Shown here: positions 1 through 6,567 of the stretch, piece by piece
How the letters are laid out: each line of letters starts with the position of its first letter
Position numbering within the stretch: position 1 is the stretch's first letter
Assembly (NCBI GenBank): GCA_934229275.1
Contig: CAKQDN010000052.1
Coordinates: forward strand, 1-8,452
Reading direction: 5' to 3'
Source of the DNA: an uncultured Clostridia bacterium
GTDB lineage: Bacteria > Bacillota > Clostridia > Christensenellales > Pumilibacteraceae
DNA: 8,452 nt
Notes under the pieces: model-generated
What the model saw: only the letters and a program-made list of their open reading frames with translations
Databases searched by the model: none
What the model was told of the DNA's origin: nothing
Program-made: the position numbers and the translations under genes

Positions 1-79
1 ACATAGTACTTGCAAAAATTTATATGCTCGGAGCATTTTGTAACAACTAACTTAAATCAATACCGGAGATAATAAGTAA
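1..79. other. AT-rich non-coding leader upstream of yicC
   Basis: This stretch has 23 G or C in 79 bases (29%), clearly below the coding sequence that follows, and carries no credible reading frame. It is probably the intergenic region before the operon, so a promoter is expected here or just outside the window. A TTGCAA at 10-15 resembles a -35 box, but no good -10 hexamer follows at 16-19 bases. A 5-bp hairpin (ATGCT 24-28 with AGCAT 32-36, loop CGG) followed by TTTT could be the weak end of an upstream transcript. Neither signal is strong enough to call. The GGAG at 65-68 is the ribosome binding site of yicC. Confidence 0.5.
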
Positions 80-955
80 ATGAAAAGCATGACCGGATAC
101 GGAAAATCGACTGTAAATAAAGACGGTCGCGAACTGTCCGTTGAAATAAAATCGGTTAATAATCGCTATCTCGAAATCAACGCGAGATTACCTAAAGCAC
201 TGTCTTCGCAGGAAGATTTGGTGCGAAGAATAATTAAAAGCAAACTGGCGAGAGGGTCGGTTGACGTTTTCTTCAACTACGTCGACAACGCGCCTTCCGA
301 TAAATCGGTTCACGTCGATACGATTCTTATAGAAGGCTACGTCGCGGCGGCGGAAGAAATCAATCGTCGTTTCGGACTCGAAAACGATTTCACCGTTTCG
401 GACGCCATGCGTATTCCCGAAGCGGTTAAAATCGAAACAGTAGACGCCGACGAAAACGCGCTTGCTTTTCTCGTAAGCGAAGCACTGAACGACGCTTGCG
501 ACAAACTCTGTGCTTTCCGTGAAAAAGAAGGTGCCGGAATAAAAGAAGACCTGGCTCATTTGGTCGGAAACATAGAAATAGAACTCGAAAAAGTCAAGCA
601 GCGCGTTCCCGAAGTCGTAACCGAATACCGACAAAAACTGTTCGAACGCGTCAAAGTGCTTTTGGACGGAGTCGAAGTCGATCAGGCGAAACTTCTTAAT
701 GAAGTAACGTTCTTTGCCGACAAAGCCGACATAAACGAAGAAATTTCAAGACTTTCGTCGCACATTGCGCAGTTCTACGGCGAACTCGAAAAAGACGAGC
801 AGGTGGGAAGAAAACTAGATTTTCTTTCGCAGGAAATGAACCGCGAAATCAACACTATGGGAAGTAAGGCAAACGATTTTCGGCTTACCGATAGCGTGCT
901 GAAAATGAAAAACGAACTCGAAAAAATAAAGGAGCAGATCAGGAACGTTGAATAA
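80..955 (+). CDS. yicC: YicC/YloC family endoribonuclease
   Basis: This 291-residue protein has the normal length and both ends of the YicC/YloC family. The N-terminus reads MKSMTGYGKS, matching the family's SMTGFGR start, and residues 255-266 read REINTMGSKAND, the conserved C-terminal block (DUF1732 region) usually seen as REANTIGSKAND. A Glu/Lys-rich helical segment lies between them and another forms the extreme C-terminus. Family members in E. coli and B. subtilis are reported as cytosolic endoribonucleases involved in RNA turnover; activity here is inferred from homology. The ATG at 80 is preceded by GGAG at 65-68, 11 bases away. It is the first gene of the cluster, and its stop overlaps the TTG start of gmk by 8 bases. 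In many Bacillota remA follows yicC, but it is missing here. Confidence 0.93.
   Translation: MKSMTGYGKSTVNKDGRELSVEIKSVNNRYLEINARLPKALSSQEDLVRRIIKSKLARGSVDVFFNYVDNAPSDKSVHVDTILIEGYVAAAEEINRRFGLENDFTVSDAMRIPEAVKIETVDADENALAFLVSEALNDACDKLCAFREKEGAGIKEDLAHLVGNIEIELEKVKQRVPEVVTEYRQKLFERVKVLLDGVEVDQAKLLNEVTFFADKADINEEISRLSSHIAQFYGELEKDEQVGRKLDFLSQEMNREINTMGSKANDFRLTDSVLKMKNELEKIKEQIRNVE
928..934 (+). promoter_or_regulatory. Shine-Dalgarno site for gmk, inside yicC
   Basis: AAAGGAG lies 13 bases before the TTG start of gmk, and a second partial match, AGGA at 941-944, lies only 3 bases before it. Both spacings are off the usual 5-9. Together with a TTG start, this points to reliance on ribosomes finishing yicC at 955. 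An in-frame TAA at 927-929 and the lack of any ATG or GTG after it before the P-loop leave TTG 948 as the only practical start. Confidence 0.55.
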
Positions 956-1580
956 CACTAACGAAAAAAAGCACGAAGGGCTGCTTATAATAATATCGGG
1001 TCCCAGCGGAGCCGGAAAAGGAACGGTGTACAATCGCGTGGTCGAACGCCGTCCCAATATCAAAAAATCGGTATCGGTAACGACGAGAAATCCGCGCCCC
1101 GGAGAAGAAGAGGGCGTTCACTATTATTTCCGTACGCTCGAAGAGTACCAGCGCATGATAGCCGCCGGCGAATTTCTCGAAACAGCCGCGGTATACTGCA
1201 ATTATTACGGAACGCCGAAGGCACCCGTGCTTAAAATGCTCGCCGAAGGAAACGACGTAATGTTCGAAATCGATACTTTGGGCGCGGAGCAAATTCGCAG
1301 AAAATATCCTAAAAGCATCACTATTTTCCTTATGCCGCCGTCGTTCGAAGAACTTGAACGCAGACTGCGCGGAAGAGGTACCGAATCGGAAGAGGCGATC
1401 AATCGCCGTCTCAGTCTGGCAAAAAGCGAACTTGCAAAATACAAGTTGTTCGACTACATAGTGTTCAACGACGACGTCGATTGCGCCGTCGAGAACGTTA
1501 TCTCGATAATCGACGCCGAAAAGAGCAAAACGTCGAGAAATTTAGACGTAATTAAGAAATTATTGAATCAGGAGAACTGA
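948..1580 (+). CDS. gmk: Guanylate kinase
   Basis: This 210-residue cytosolic enzyme phosphorylates GMP to GDP with ATP, a step in GTP, dGTP and (p)ppGpp supply. The P-loop GPSGAGKGT is at residues 18-26. The GMP-binding region follows: TTRNPRPGE (45-53, with Arg47 and Arg50), Tyr59, FLE (76-78, Glu78) and YYGT (86-89). The lid is RRLRGRGT (138-145), and a C-terminal FNDDVDCA block matches the family's VNDD. At 107-113 the usual EIDxQGA reads EIDTLGA, so Leu111 replaces a normally conserved Gln. The gene starts with TTG inside the end of yicC (8-bp overlap), the only start available before the P-loop. It lies 5 bases before rpoZ, the usual partner in this block. Length and all other motifs are normal, so an active enzyme is expected. 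Confidence 0.95.
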   Translation: MNNTNEKKHEGLLIIISGPSGAGKGTVYNRVVERRPNIKKSVSVTTRNPRPGEEEGVHYYFRTLEEYQRMIAAGEFLETAAVYCNYYGTPKAPVLKMLAEGNDVMFEIDTLGAEQIRRKYPKSITIFLMPPSFEELERRLRGRGTESEEAINRRLSLAKSELAKYKLFDYIVFNDDVDCAVENVISIIDAEKSKTSRNLDVIKKLLNQEN

Positions 1581-1585
1581 AAATT

Positions 1586-1783
1586 ATGATGATTTATCCC
1601 CCTATCGACAAATTGGTTGAAAAAACCGGCTGCAAATATGCGCTGGTAATCGCAACCGCCAAAAGAGCAAAATATCTTGCCGAAAAGAAAGCGGATATGC
1701 TCGAAGACCTTAACGATACGCCCATTTCGTATGCGGCTAAAGAAATTTACGACGGCAAAGTCGAAATCAAATACGGTGACTAA
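1586..1783 (+). CDS. rpoZ: RNA polymerase omega subunit
   Basis: This short protein (65 residues) matches bacterial omega, which binds the beta-prime C-terminus and helps RNA polymerase assemble. Recognition rests on YPPIDKLVEKTG near the N-terminus (residues 4-15), the core KYALVIATAKRAKYL (17-31), where the family has KYELVxAxAKRAR, and a C-terminal AAKEIYDGKV helix. Its length is typical of Bacillota omega and shorter than the 91 residues of E. coli. The gene begins with two ATG codons in a row (1586 and 1589). GGAG at 1571-1574 is 11 bases from the first and 14 from the second, which favours the first. Its position between gmk and coaBC strongly supports the call. Its stop is followed in the same frame by TCG and then the GTG of coaBC. 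Confidence 0.92.
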   Translation: MMIYPPIDKLVEKTGCKYALVIATAKRAKYLAEKKADMLEDLNDTPISYAAKEIYDGKVEIKYGD

Positions 1784-1786
1784 TCG

Positions 1787-2992
1787 GTGCGTCTTGACGG
1801 CAAGACAATAACCGTGGGTGTCACGGGCGGAATAGCCGTTTACAAAACGTGCGAACTCGTAAGCCGCCTCCGTAAAAGCGGAGCAGCGGTTTTTGTCGTT
1901 ATGACAGAAAACGCAACCGAATTCGTTTCTCCGCTTACTTTCGAAACGCTTTCCGGTAACCGCGCTGTAATCGATACTTTTGCTCGCGATTTCGAGTGGG
2001 AAGTCGAGCACGTTTCGCTTGCCAAAAAAAGCGATTTGTTCGTCGTTGCGCCGTGTACGGCAAATTTTCTGGCTAAATACAATGCCGGCATCGCCGACGA
2101 TTTTATAACCACGACGGCTCTTGCGATGAAATGCCCGATATTGTTGGCTCCTGCGATGAACACCGCAATGCTCGAAAACGATGCAACCGTCCGCAATATC
2201 GAAAATCTTGTGTGCCGCGGCGTAAAGTTTGTTTACGGCGGCAGCGGATTCCTCGCTTGCGGCGACGTGGGAAAGGGCAGAATGGCGGAACCTGCCGAAA
2301 TTTATTCGGCAATCGAAGATATTCTGTTCCCCAAGCGCGACTACGACGGGCTGACCGTGCTTATAACCTCGGGCGGAACCAAAGAACCGCTCGACCCAGT
2401 GCGTTACATCGGTAACAATTCGAGCGGAAAAATGGGCGCTGCGTTATGCGATTGCGCGGCAAAAAGAGGAGCGAAAGTTATTCTCGTTGCAGGTAACGTC
2501 AGCGTTTTGCCCAAAGAAAAGACGGAACGAATCGATGTCGGAACGACGCTCGAAATGTACGACGCGGTCATGAAAAATCTCGATCGTGCGGATATTGTGA
2601 TAAAAGCCGCCGCTCCCGCAGATTACAGACCTGCCGAAATTGCCGAAAACAAAATAAAAGGCGAAGAAATACGGCTTGAACTTATTAAAAACCCCGATAT
2701 TGCCGCCGCGGTCGGTAAAATCAAGGGAAATAAAACGCTCGTGGCGTTTTGCGCGGAAACTTGCGATCTCATCGATTCCGCAAAGAAAAAACTTGCCGCA
2801 AAAAACGCTGATCTCGTCGTTGCGAACGACGTAACCGTTAAGGGTGCCGGATTTAACACCGATACGAACGTGGCTTCGCTCGTAACCGAAAACGGCGTGG
2901 AAAATCTGCCGATAATGAGCAAAATCGACCTTGCCGAGCGAATTCTCGACAAAATAACGGAGATAAGACATGATAGCGCAAGTCATAGTTGA
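1787..2992 (+). CDS. coaBC: Bifunctional phosphopantothenoylcysteine decarboxylase / phosphopantothenate-cysteine ligase
   Basis: This 401-residue fusion enzyme catalyses two steps of coenzyme A synthesis. The CoaB half joins cysteine to 4'-phosphopantothenate using CTP. The FMN-dependent CoaC half decarboxylates the product to 4'-phosphopantetheine. The CoaC domain (about 1-185) shows VTGGIAVYK, His75, PAMN with Asn125, and the flap ACGDVGKGRM with Cys158. The CoaB domain (about 188-392) shows SGGTKEPLDPVRYIGN with Asn210, SSGKMG, AAPADYRP with Asp279, KIK with Lys289, and ANDV. As counted here, these residues carry the same numbers as the E. coli catalytic residues, so no indel precedes them and both activities should be intact. 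The GTG start is the only one before the FMN-binding motif. Its SD (GGTGA, 1775-1779) is weak, which suggests coupling to rpoZ. The 3' end overlaps priA by 23 bases. Confidence 0.96.
   Translation: MRLDGKTITVGVTGGIAVYKTCELVSRLRKSGAAVFVVMTENATEFVSPLTFETLSGNRAVIDTFARDFEWEVEHVSLAKKSDLFVVAPCTANFLAKYNAGIADDFITTTALAMKCPILLAPAMNTAMLENDATVRNIENLVCRGVKFVYGGSGFLACGDVGKGRMAEPAEIYSAIEDILFPKRDYDGLTVLITSGGTKEPLDPVRYIGNNSSGKMGAALCDCAAKRGAKVILVAGNVSVLPKEKTERIDVGTTLEMYDAVMKNLDRADIVIKAAAPADYRPAEIAENKIKGEEIRLELIKNPDIAAAVGKIKGNKTLVAFCAETCDLIDSAKKKLAAKNADLVVANDVTVKGAGFNTDTNVASLVTENGVENLPIMSKIDLAERILDKITEIRHDSASHS
2959..2962 (+). promoter_or_regulatory. Shine-Dalgarno site for priA, inside coaBC
   Basis: GGAG lies 7 bases before ATG 2970 and within the last codons of coaBC. 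Its good spacing fixes the priA start even though this start overlaps coaBC by 23 bases. Confidence 0.7.
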
Positions 2993-5174
2993 CATAAGCA
3001 ACTCCGAGGTCGACAAAGTTTTTGACTATTCAATTGACGGGCATTCTGAGGCAAAAGAGGGCTTCAGAGTGCTTGTTTCGTTTGGGAAAACGCAAGTTGA
3101 AGGGTACATAGTCGGCATTAAAGACAAAACCGACTGTCCGCCCGATAAACTGAAAAGCATAATTTCCGTTATCGATCCGTACCCCGTCATCAATCCCGAA
3201 CTTATGGAACTGTGTCGCTATATGGTGGAAAAATACCATTTGCGCATGGTGGACGTGCTGCGGCTGTGCCTGCCTTCTCAGATGCGAGCGGGAAAGGTAA
3301 AAGAACTGATAGTAAAGCGCGCGTACGTCGCTCCCGAATATATCGAAAAAGATCCTGCGCAATTCATAAAGAAAAGCGCGACGGCTCAAAGCGAACTGTT
3401 TACGTTCATCGCCGATAACCCCGGAGAAAGCGTTACGGAACTCAATAAAAACTTTTCCGCAGCCGCTCTTCGCAATCTGGTCGCGCGCGGAATAATCGAA
3501 CTGCGCGAATGTGAAACTTATCGGACGCCTTATAAGGATAACGTGTTCGAAAAATCTCCTGAAGTCACGCTGACCGACGAGCAGAAAAACGCACTCGACG
3601 TGATAAACGGCGAAAAGAATCAAACCATACTTCTTCACGGAGTCACGGGCTCCGGCAAAACCGAAGTGTATATGCGCGCCATTTCGAACGTGCTGGCTGC
3701 CGGAAAAACGGCAATCATGCTCGTTCCCGAAATATCGTTAACTCCGCAGGTGTTGCGTTCGTTTCGCGCAAGACTCGGTGACGAGGTTGCGATTCTGCAC
3801 AGCGGACTGTCCGCAGGCGAGCGATTCGACGAGTGGAGAAGGCTGCTTACCGGCGAAGCCAAAGTTGCCGTGGGAGCGCGTTCGGCGATATTTGCTCCGC
3901 TTCAGAACCCCGGCATAATCATTATCGACGAGGAACACGATTCCAGTTACGTTTCCGAAAGTAATCCTCGATATTCGACGCACGAAGTCGCGTCCTTCCG
4001 CGCTCGCATGAGCGGATGTAATCTCGTTCTCGGCAGCGCGACGCCGTCGATTGAAAGTTACTATGCGGCAAAATCGGGCAAATATCGGCTTGTCTGTATG
4101 AAGAAAAGAGTAAATGCCGGTCCTTTGCCGAAAATCACGGTCGTCGATATGTGCGCGGAGATTTATAAGGGCAACAACGGTTTGTTCTCCGGTTTGCTCG
4201 AAAAAAAACTCGACGATTGCATGGCGCGCGGAGATCAGGCGATAATCTTTATAAATCGCCGCGGATATTCCTCGTATATGATGTGCCGCTCGTGCGGATA
4301 CGTCGCCAAGTGTGCCGATTGCGACGTTTCACTCGTTTACCATAAAGACGAAAACGTGCTGAAATGTCACTACTGCGGCAACAGGTATAAAGTTCTCGAC
4401 GTTTGTCCCGAATGCGGAAGCGAAAGCATAAAAAGAGGCTACGTCGGAACTCAGCAGGTGGTCGAACTGCTTAAAGACAGATATCCGGGCGTCGGAATTT
4501 TAAGAATGGACAACGACACGACGCAGGGCAAAGACGCACACCTGAAAATCCTTTCCGAATTCCGCGAAAAGAAAGCGAGAATACTTGTCGGAACGCAGAT
4601 GATAGCCAAAGGTCACGACTTTCCCGACGTTACGCTCGTCGGAATAGTGGACGCAGACATGAGTTTGCACTTTGCCGATTTCCGCGCAACCGAGCGCACC
4701 TATCAGTTGATTACGCAGGTCGCCGGAAGAGCGGGAAGAGCGGATAAACCGGGAGAAGTCGTGCTACAAACGTATTCTCCGAAACACTATGTGTACAGAT
4801 TTGCAGTGACCGGCGATTATGAAGGTTTTTACGAAAAAGAATGTAATCTTCGCGAAGTTACCAAGTATCCGCCGTTTTCGAGAATCGTAAGAATACTCGT
4901 AAGCGGCGAGGACGAATCGCTTACTCATCAGACGCTAAAAAAAATATTCGACGATTTATCCGAGCGTTTTTGTGACAAGCGAAGGGAAATAGCGTATTTC
5001 GCCGCCATGAAATCGCCGGTTAAGCGCATATCGAACAAATTCCGCGTTCAGATTTTAATGAGAATAGTAAACGATGCCGACGCTATAACCAAAACGATAT
5101 ACGAAACGGTGGACAAATACACGATTCCTAAAGTGAGCGTGTTCGTGGAAATAAACCCCAATAACCTGAGTTGA
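2970..5174 (+). CDS. priA: Primosomal protein N', replication restart helicase PriA
   Basis: PriA is a 3'-to-5' superfamily 2 DNA helicase that recognises abandoned replication forks and helps reload the replicative helicase. This 734-residue copy is close to E. coli length (732). The N-terminal DNA-binding region covers roughly residues 1-105. The helicase core has Walker A GVTGSGKT (224-231), the DEEH box DEEHD (320-324), GSATPS (355-360), GTQMIAKGHDFPDV (541-554) and QVAGRAGR (583-590). An insertion with eight zinc-binding cysteines in four CxxC pairs (439/442, 448/451, 466/469, 479/482) is complete. The C-terminus ends in VEINPNNLS, as is usual for the family. The ATG is supported by a well-placed GGAG. 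The stop TGA is 12 bases before def and in the same frame as it. Nothing is missing. Confidence 0.97.
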   Translation: MIAQVIVDISNSEVDKVFDYSIDGHSEAKEGFRVLVSFGKTQVEGYIVGIKDKTDCPPDKLKSIISVIDPYPVINPELMELCRYMVEKYHLRMVDVLRLCLPSQMRAGKVKELIVKRAYVAPEYIEKDPAQFIKKSATAQSELFTFIADNPGESVTELNKNFSAAALRNLVARGIIELRECETYRTPYKDNVFEKSPEVTLTDEQKNALDVINGEKNQTILLHGVTGSGKTEVYMRAISNVLAAGKTAIMLVPEISLTPQVLRSFRARLGDEVAILHSGLSAGERFDEWRRLLTGEAKVAVGARSAIFAPLQNPGIIIIDEEHDSSYVSESNPRYSTHEVASFRARMSGCNLVLGSATPSIESYYAAKSGKYRLVCMKKRVNAGPLPKITVVDMCAEIYKGNNGLFSGLLEKKLDDCMARGDQAIIFINRRGYSSYMMCRSCGYVAKCADCDVSLVYHKDENVLKCHYCGNRYKVLDVCPECGSESIKRGYVGTQQVVELLKDRYPGVGILRMDNDTTQGKDAHLKILSEFREKKARILVGTQMIAKGHDFPDVTLVGIVDADMSLHFADFRATERTYQLITQVAGRAGRADKPGEVVLQTYSPKHYVYRFAVTGDYEGFYEKECNLREVTKYPPFSRIVRILVSGEDESLTHQTLKKIFDDLSERFCDKRREIAYFAAMKSPVKRISNKFRVQILMRIVNDADAITKTIYETVDKYTIPKVSVFVEINPNNLS

Positions 5175-5175
5175 G

Positions 5176-5180
5176 AGGAG
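5176..5180 (+). promoter_or_regulatory. Shine-Dalgarno site for def
   Basis: AGGAG lies 6 bases before ATG 5187, in the 12-base gap after the priA stop. It is a strong, ideally spaced site. Confidence 0.8.
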
Positions 5181-5186
5181 ATCATT

Positions 5187-5645
5187 ATGGCGATAAGAAA
5201 TATTATTAAATACGACAACCCCGTTTTAAGAGAAAAGTGCAGAGAGGTCACCGAATTCGACGAGCATCTTGCCACGCTTCTCGACGATATGAAGCAGACC
5301 ATGCTTGCCGCCGACGGAGTGGGACTTGCCGCACCGCAGGTTGGAATAATAAAGAGAGTCGTGGTCTTAAGCCGCGATCACGAAACTTTTTATGAACTGG
5401 TCAATCCGGTCATCACTCGCAAAAAAGGAAGTCAGATAAATATGGAAGCGTGCCTTAGTCTTCCGCATATGCACGGCGACGTTGAGCGTCCGCAGAGTAT
5501 AACCGTAGAAGCGTTCGATCGTCACGGCGAAAAACATATCTACCGCATTAAAGGCTTTCTTGCGGTAATTTTCTGCCACGAGATCGATCACCTTGACGGC
5601 ATATTATATATAGATAAAGTAATAGACGGAGTCAAGGAGGACTAA
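5187..5645 (+). CDS. def: Peptide deformylase
   Basis: This 152-residue metalloenzyme removes the formyl group from the N-terminal methionine of nascent proteins at the ribosome exit. Motif 1 is GVGLAAPQVG (44-53, Gln51). Motif 2 reads EACLS (87-91), where the family has EGCLS. Motif 3 is HEIDHLDG (131-138). Predicted metal ligands are Cys89, His131 and His135, with Glu132 as catalytic acid/base. All of these are present, so the enzyme is probably active. Two details are unusual: Ala88 in place of the motif 2 Gly, and a Cys (130) before HEIDH where Gln is usual. The length is typical of short deformylases. The neighbour fmt adds the formyl group that this enzyme removes, a classical pairing, and the SD for fmt lies within the last codons of def. 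Confidence 0.95.
   Translation: MAIRNIIKYDNPVLREKCREVTEFDEHLATLLDDMKQTMLAADGVGLAAPQVGIIKRVVVLSRDHETFYELVNPVITRKKGSQINMEACLSLPHMHGDVERPQSITVEAFDRHGEKHIYRIKGFLAVIFCHEIDHLDGILYIDKVIDGVKED
5634..5640 (+). promoter_or_regulatory. Strong Shine-Dalgarno site for fmt, inside def
   Basis: AAGGAGG ends 9 bases before GTG 5650 and is encoded by the Lys-Glu-Asp end of def. It is the longest anti-SD match seen in the window and supports the GTG start of fmt. Confidence 0.8.
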
Positions 5646-5649
5646 AACT

Positions 5650-6567
5650 GTGATTAAAGCGGTGTTTTTGGGAACTCCTGCGTTTGCGTTGCCGTCTTTT
5701 AACAAACTGTCAGAAATTGCGGAAATCGCGGCGGTTGTCTGTCAGCCAGACAGAGCAAAAGACCGCAAAGGCAACTTTATTTTTTCTCCGATTAAACAAG
5801 CGGCAATCGAGAGGGGAATCCCCGTTCTTCAATTCGAAAAAATAAGAAGGGACGGAGTGGAAACTCTTCGCGAAATCGCGCCCGATATTATGGTTACGTG
5901 CGCATACGGACAGATTTTATCGCAGGAAATTCTCGATATTCCGAAATACGGAGTTATTAACGTGCACGGCTCGCTTCTGCCCGAATACAGAGGCAGCAGT
6001 CCGCTTCAATGGTCGCTTATAAACGGAGAAAAGACGACCGGCGTTACCATTATGCGTACGGATATAGGAATGGACACCGGCGATATGCTCAGTCGTGTGG
6101 CGTTTGATATTCCAGACGATATGTATATCGACGAACTTTTCGTTAAAGCCGCGAACGAGGGAGCGGATCTGCTCGTAAAAACGCTCCCCGACTATATTGC
6201 CGGTAAAATTACGCCCCGTAAGCAGGACGAGAGTAAGGCGACAAAATGCGTCATGCTAAAAAAGGAGGACGCTCTCATCGATTGGACCGCACCGAATTAC
6301 GTTATCCGCAACAAAATACGAGGGATTGGTTACGGATATACTTTTTATCGCGGCGAAATGCTCAAAATTTTCCGACTGTCGCTTGCGGACGGAAACGGCA
6401 CAGCCGGAGTTATCGAAACGGACGATAAAAACTTCGTTAAAGTTTATTGCGGACAAGGAGCTCTTTTACTAGAACAGTTGCAACTTCCGAATAAAAAGAA
6501 ATTACCGGTGCATGAATTCCTTAACGGCACTAAATTAATCGGCGGAGAAAAATTTACGATTGACTAA
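5650..6567 (+). CDS. fmt: Methionyl-tRNA formyltransferase
   Basis: This 305-residue cytosolic enzyme transfers a formyl group from 10-formyl-tetrahydrofolate to initiator Met-tRNA, allowing translation initiation with fMet. The N-terminal formyltransferase fold begins FLGTPAFA. It carries the tRNA-contacting loop at 33-49 (Arg39, which aligns with Arg42 of E. coli) and the catalytic trio Asn104, His106 and Asp142 within INVHGSLLPEYRG and GMDTGD. The C-terminal oligonucleotide-binding domain starts near 205 with KKEDALIDW. There the family's RGxNPWPGAYT is shortened to RGIGYGYT (224-231), losing the NPWP stretch. The GTG start is backed by a strong SD overlapping def. The stop overlaps the TTG start of rsmB by 8 bases. 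The catalytic domain is intact and activity is expected. Confidence 0.95.
   Translation: MIKAVFLGTPAFALPSFNKLSEIAEIAAVVCQPDRAKDRKGNFIFSPIKQAAIERGIPVLQFEKIRRDGVETLREIAPDIMVTCAYGQILSQEILDIPKYGVINVHGSLLPEYRGSSPLQWSLINGEKTTGVTIMRTDIGMDTGDMLSRVAFDIPDDMYIDELFVKAANEGADLLVKTLPDYIAGKITPRKQDESKATKCVMLKKEDALIDWTAPNYVIRNKIRGIGYGYTFYRGEMLKIFRLSLADGNGTAGVIETDDKNFVKVYCGQGALLLEQLQLPNKKKLPVHEFLNGTKLIGGEKFTID
6544..6547 (+). promoter_or_regulatory. Shine-Dalgarno site for rsmB, inside fmt
   Basis: GGAG lies 12 bases before TTG 6560. An in-frame TAA at 6536-6538 lies upstream and no ATG follows until codon 77, so TTG 6560 is the only start that keeps the N-terminal domain. Confidence 0.5.

Noticed and set aside
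10..40. Possible sigma-A promoter with TTGCAA at 10-15
   Set aside because: At spacings of 17-19 the -10 positions read GCATTT, CATTTT or ATTTTG, none of which is convincing.
24..41. Possible terminator: hairpin ATGCT-CGG-AGCAT followed by TTTT
   Set aside because: The stem is only 5 bp with mixed A/T pairs and the T-run is 4 bases; too weak to call without knowing the upstream gene.
3030..3638. 202-codon open frame on the minus strand within priA
   Set aside because: It lies wholly antisense to a clear priA, its translation has no recognisable domain, and long antisense frames are expected where few TTA, CTA and TCA triplets occur. Several similar frames (e.g. 2444-3016 and 188-634) were dismissed for the same reason.
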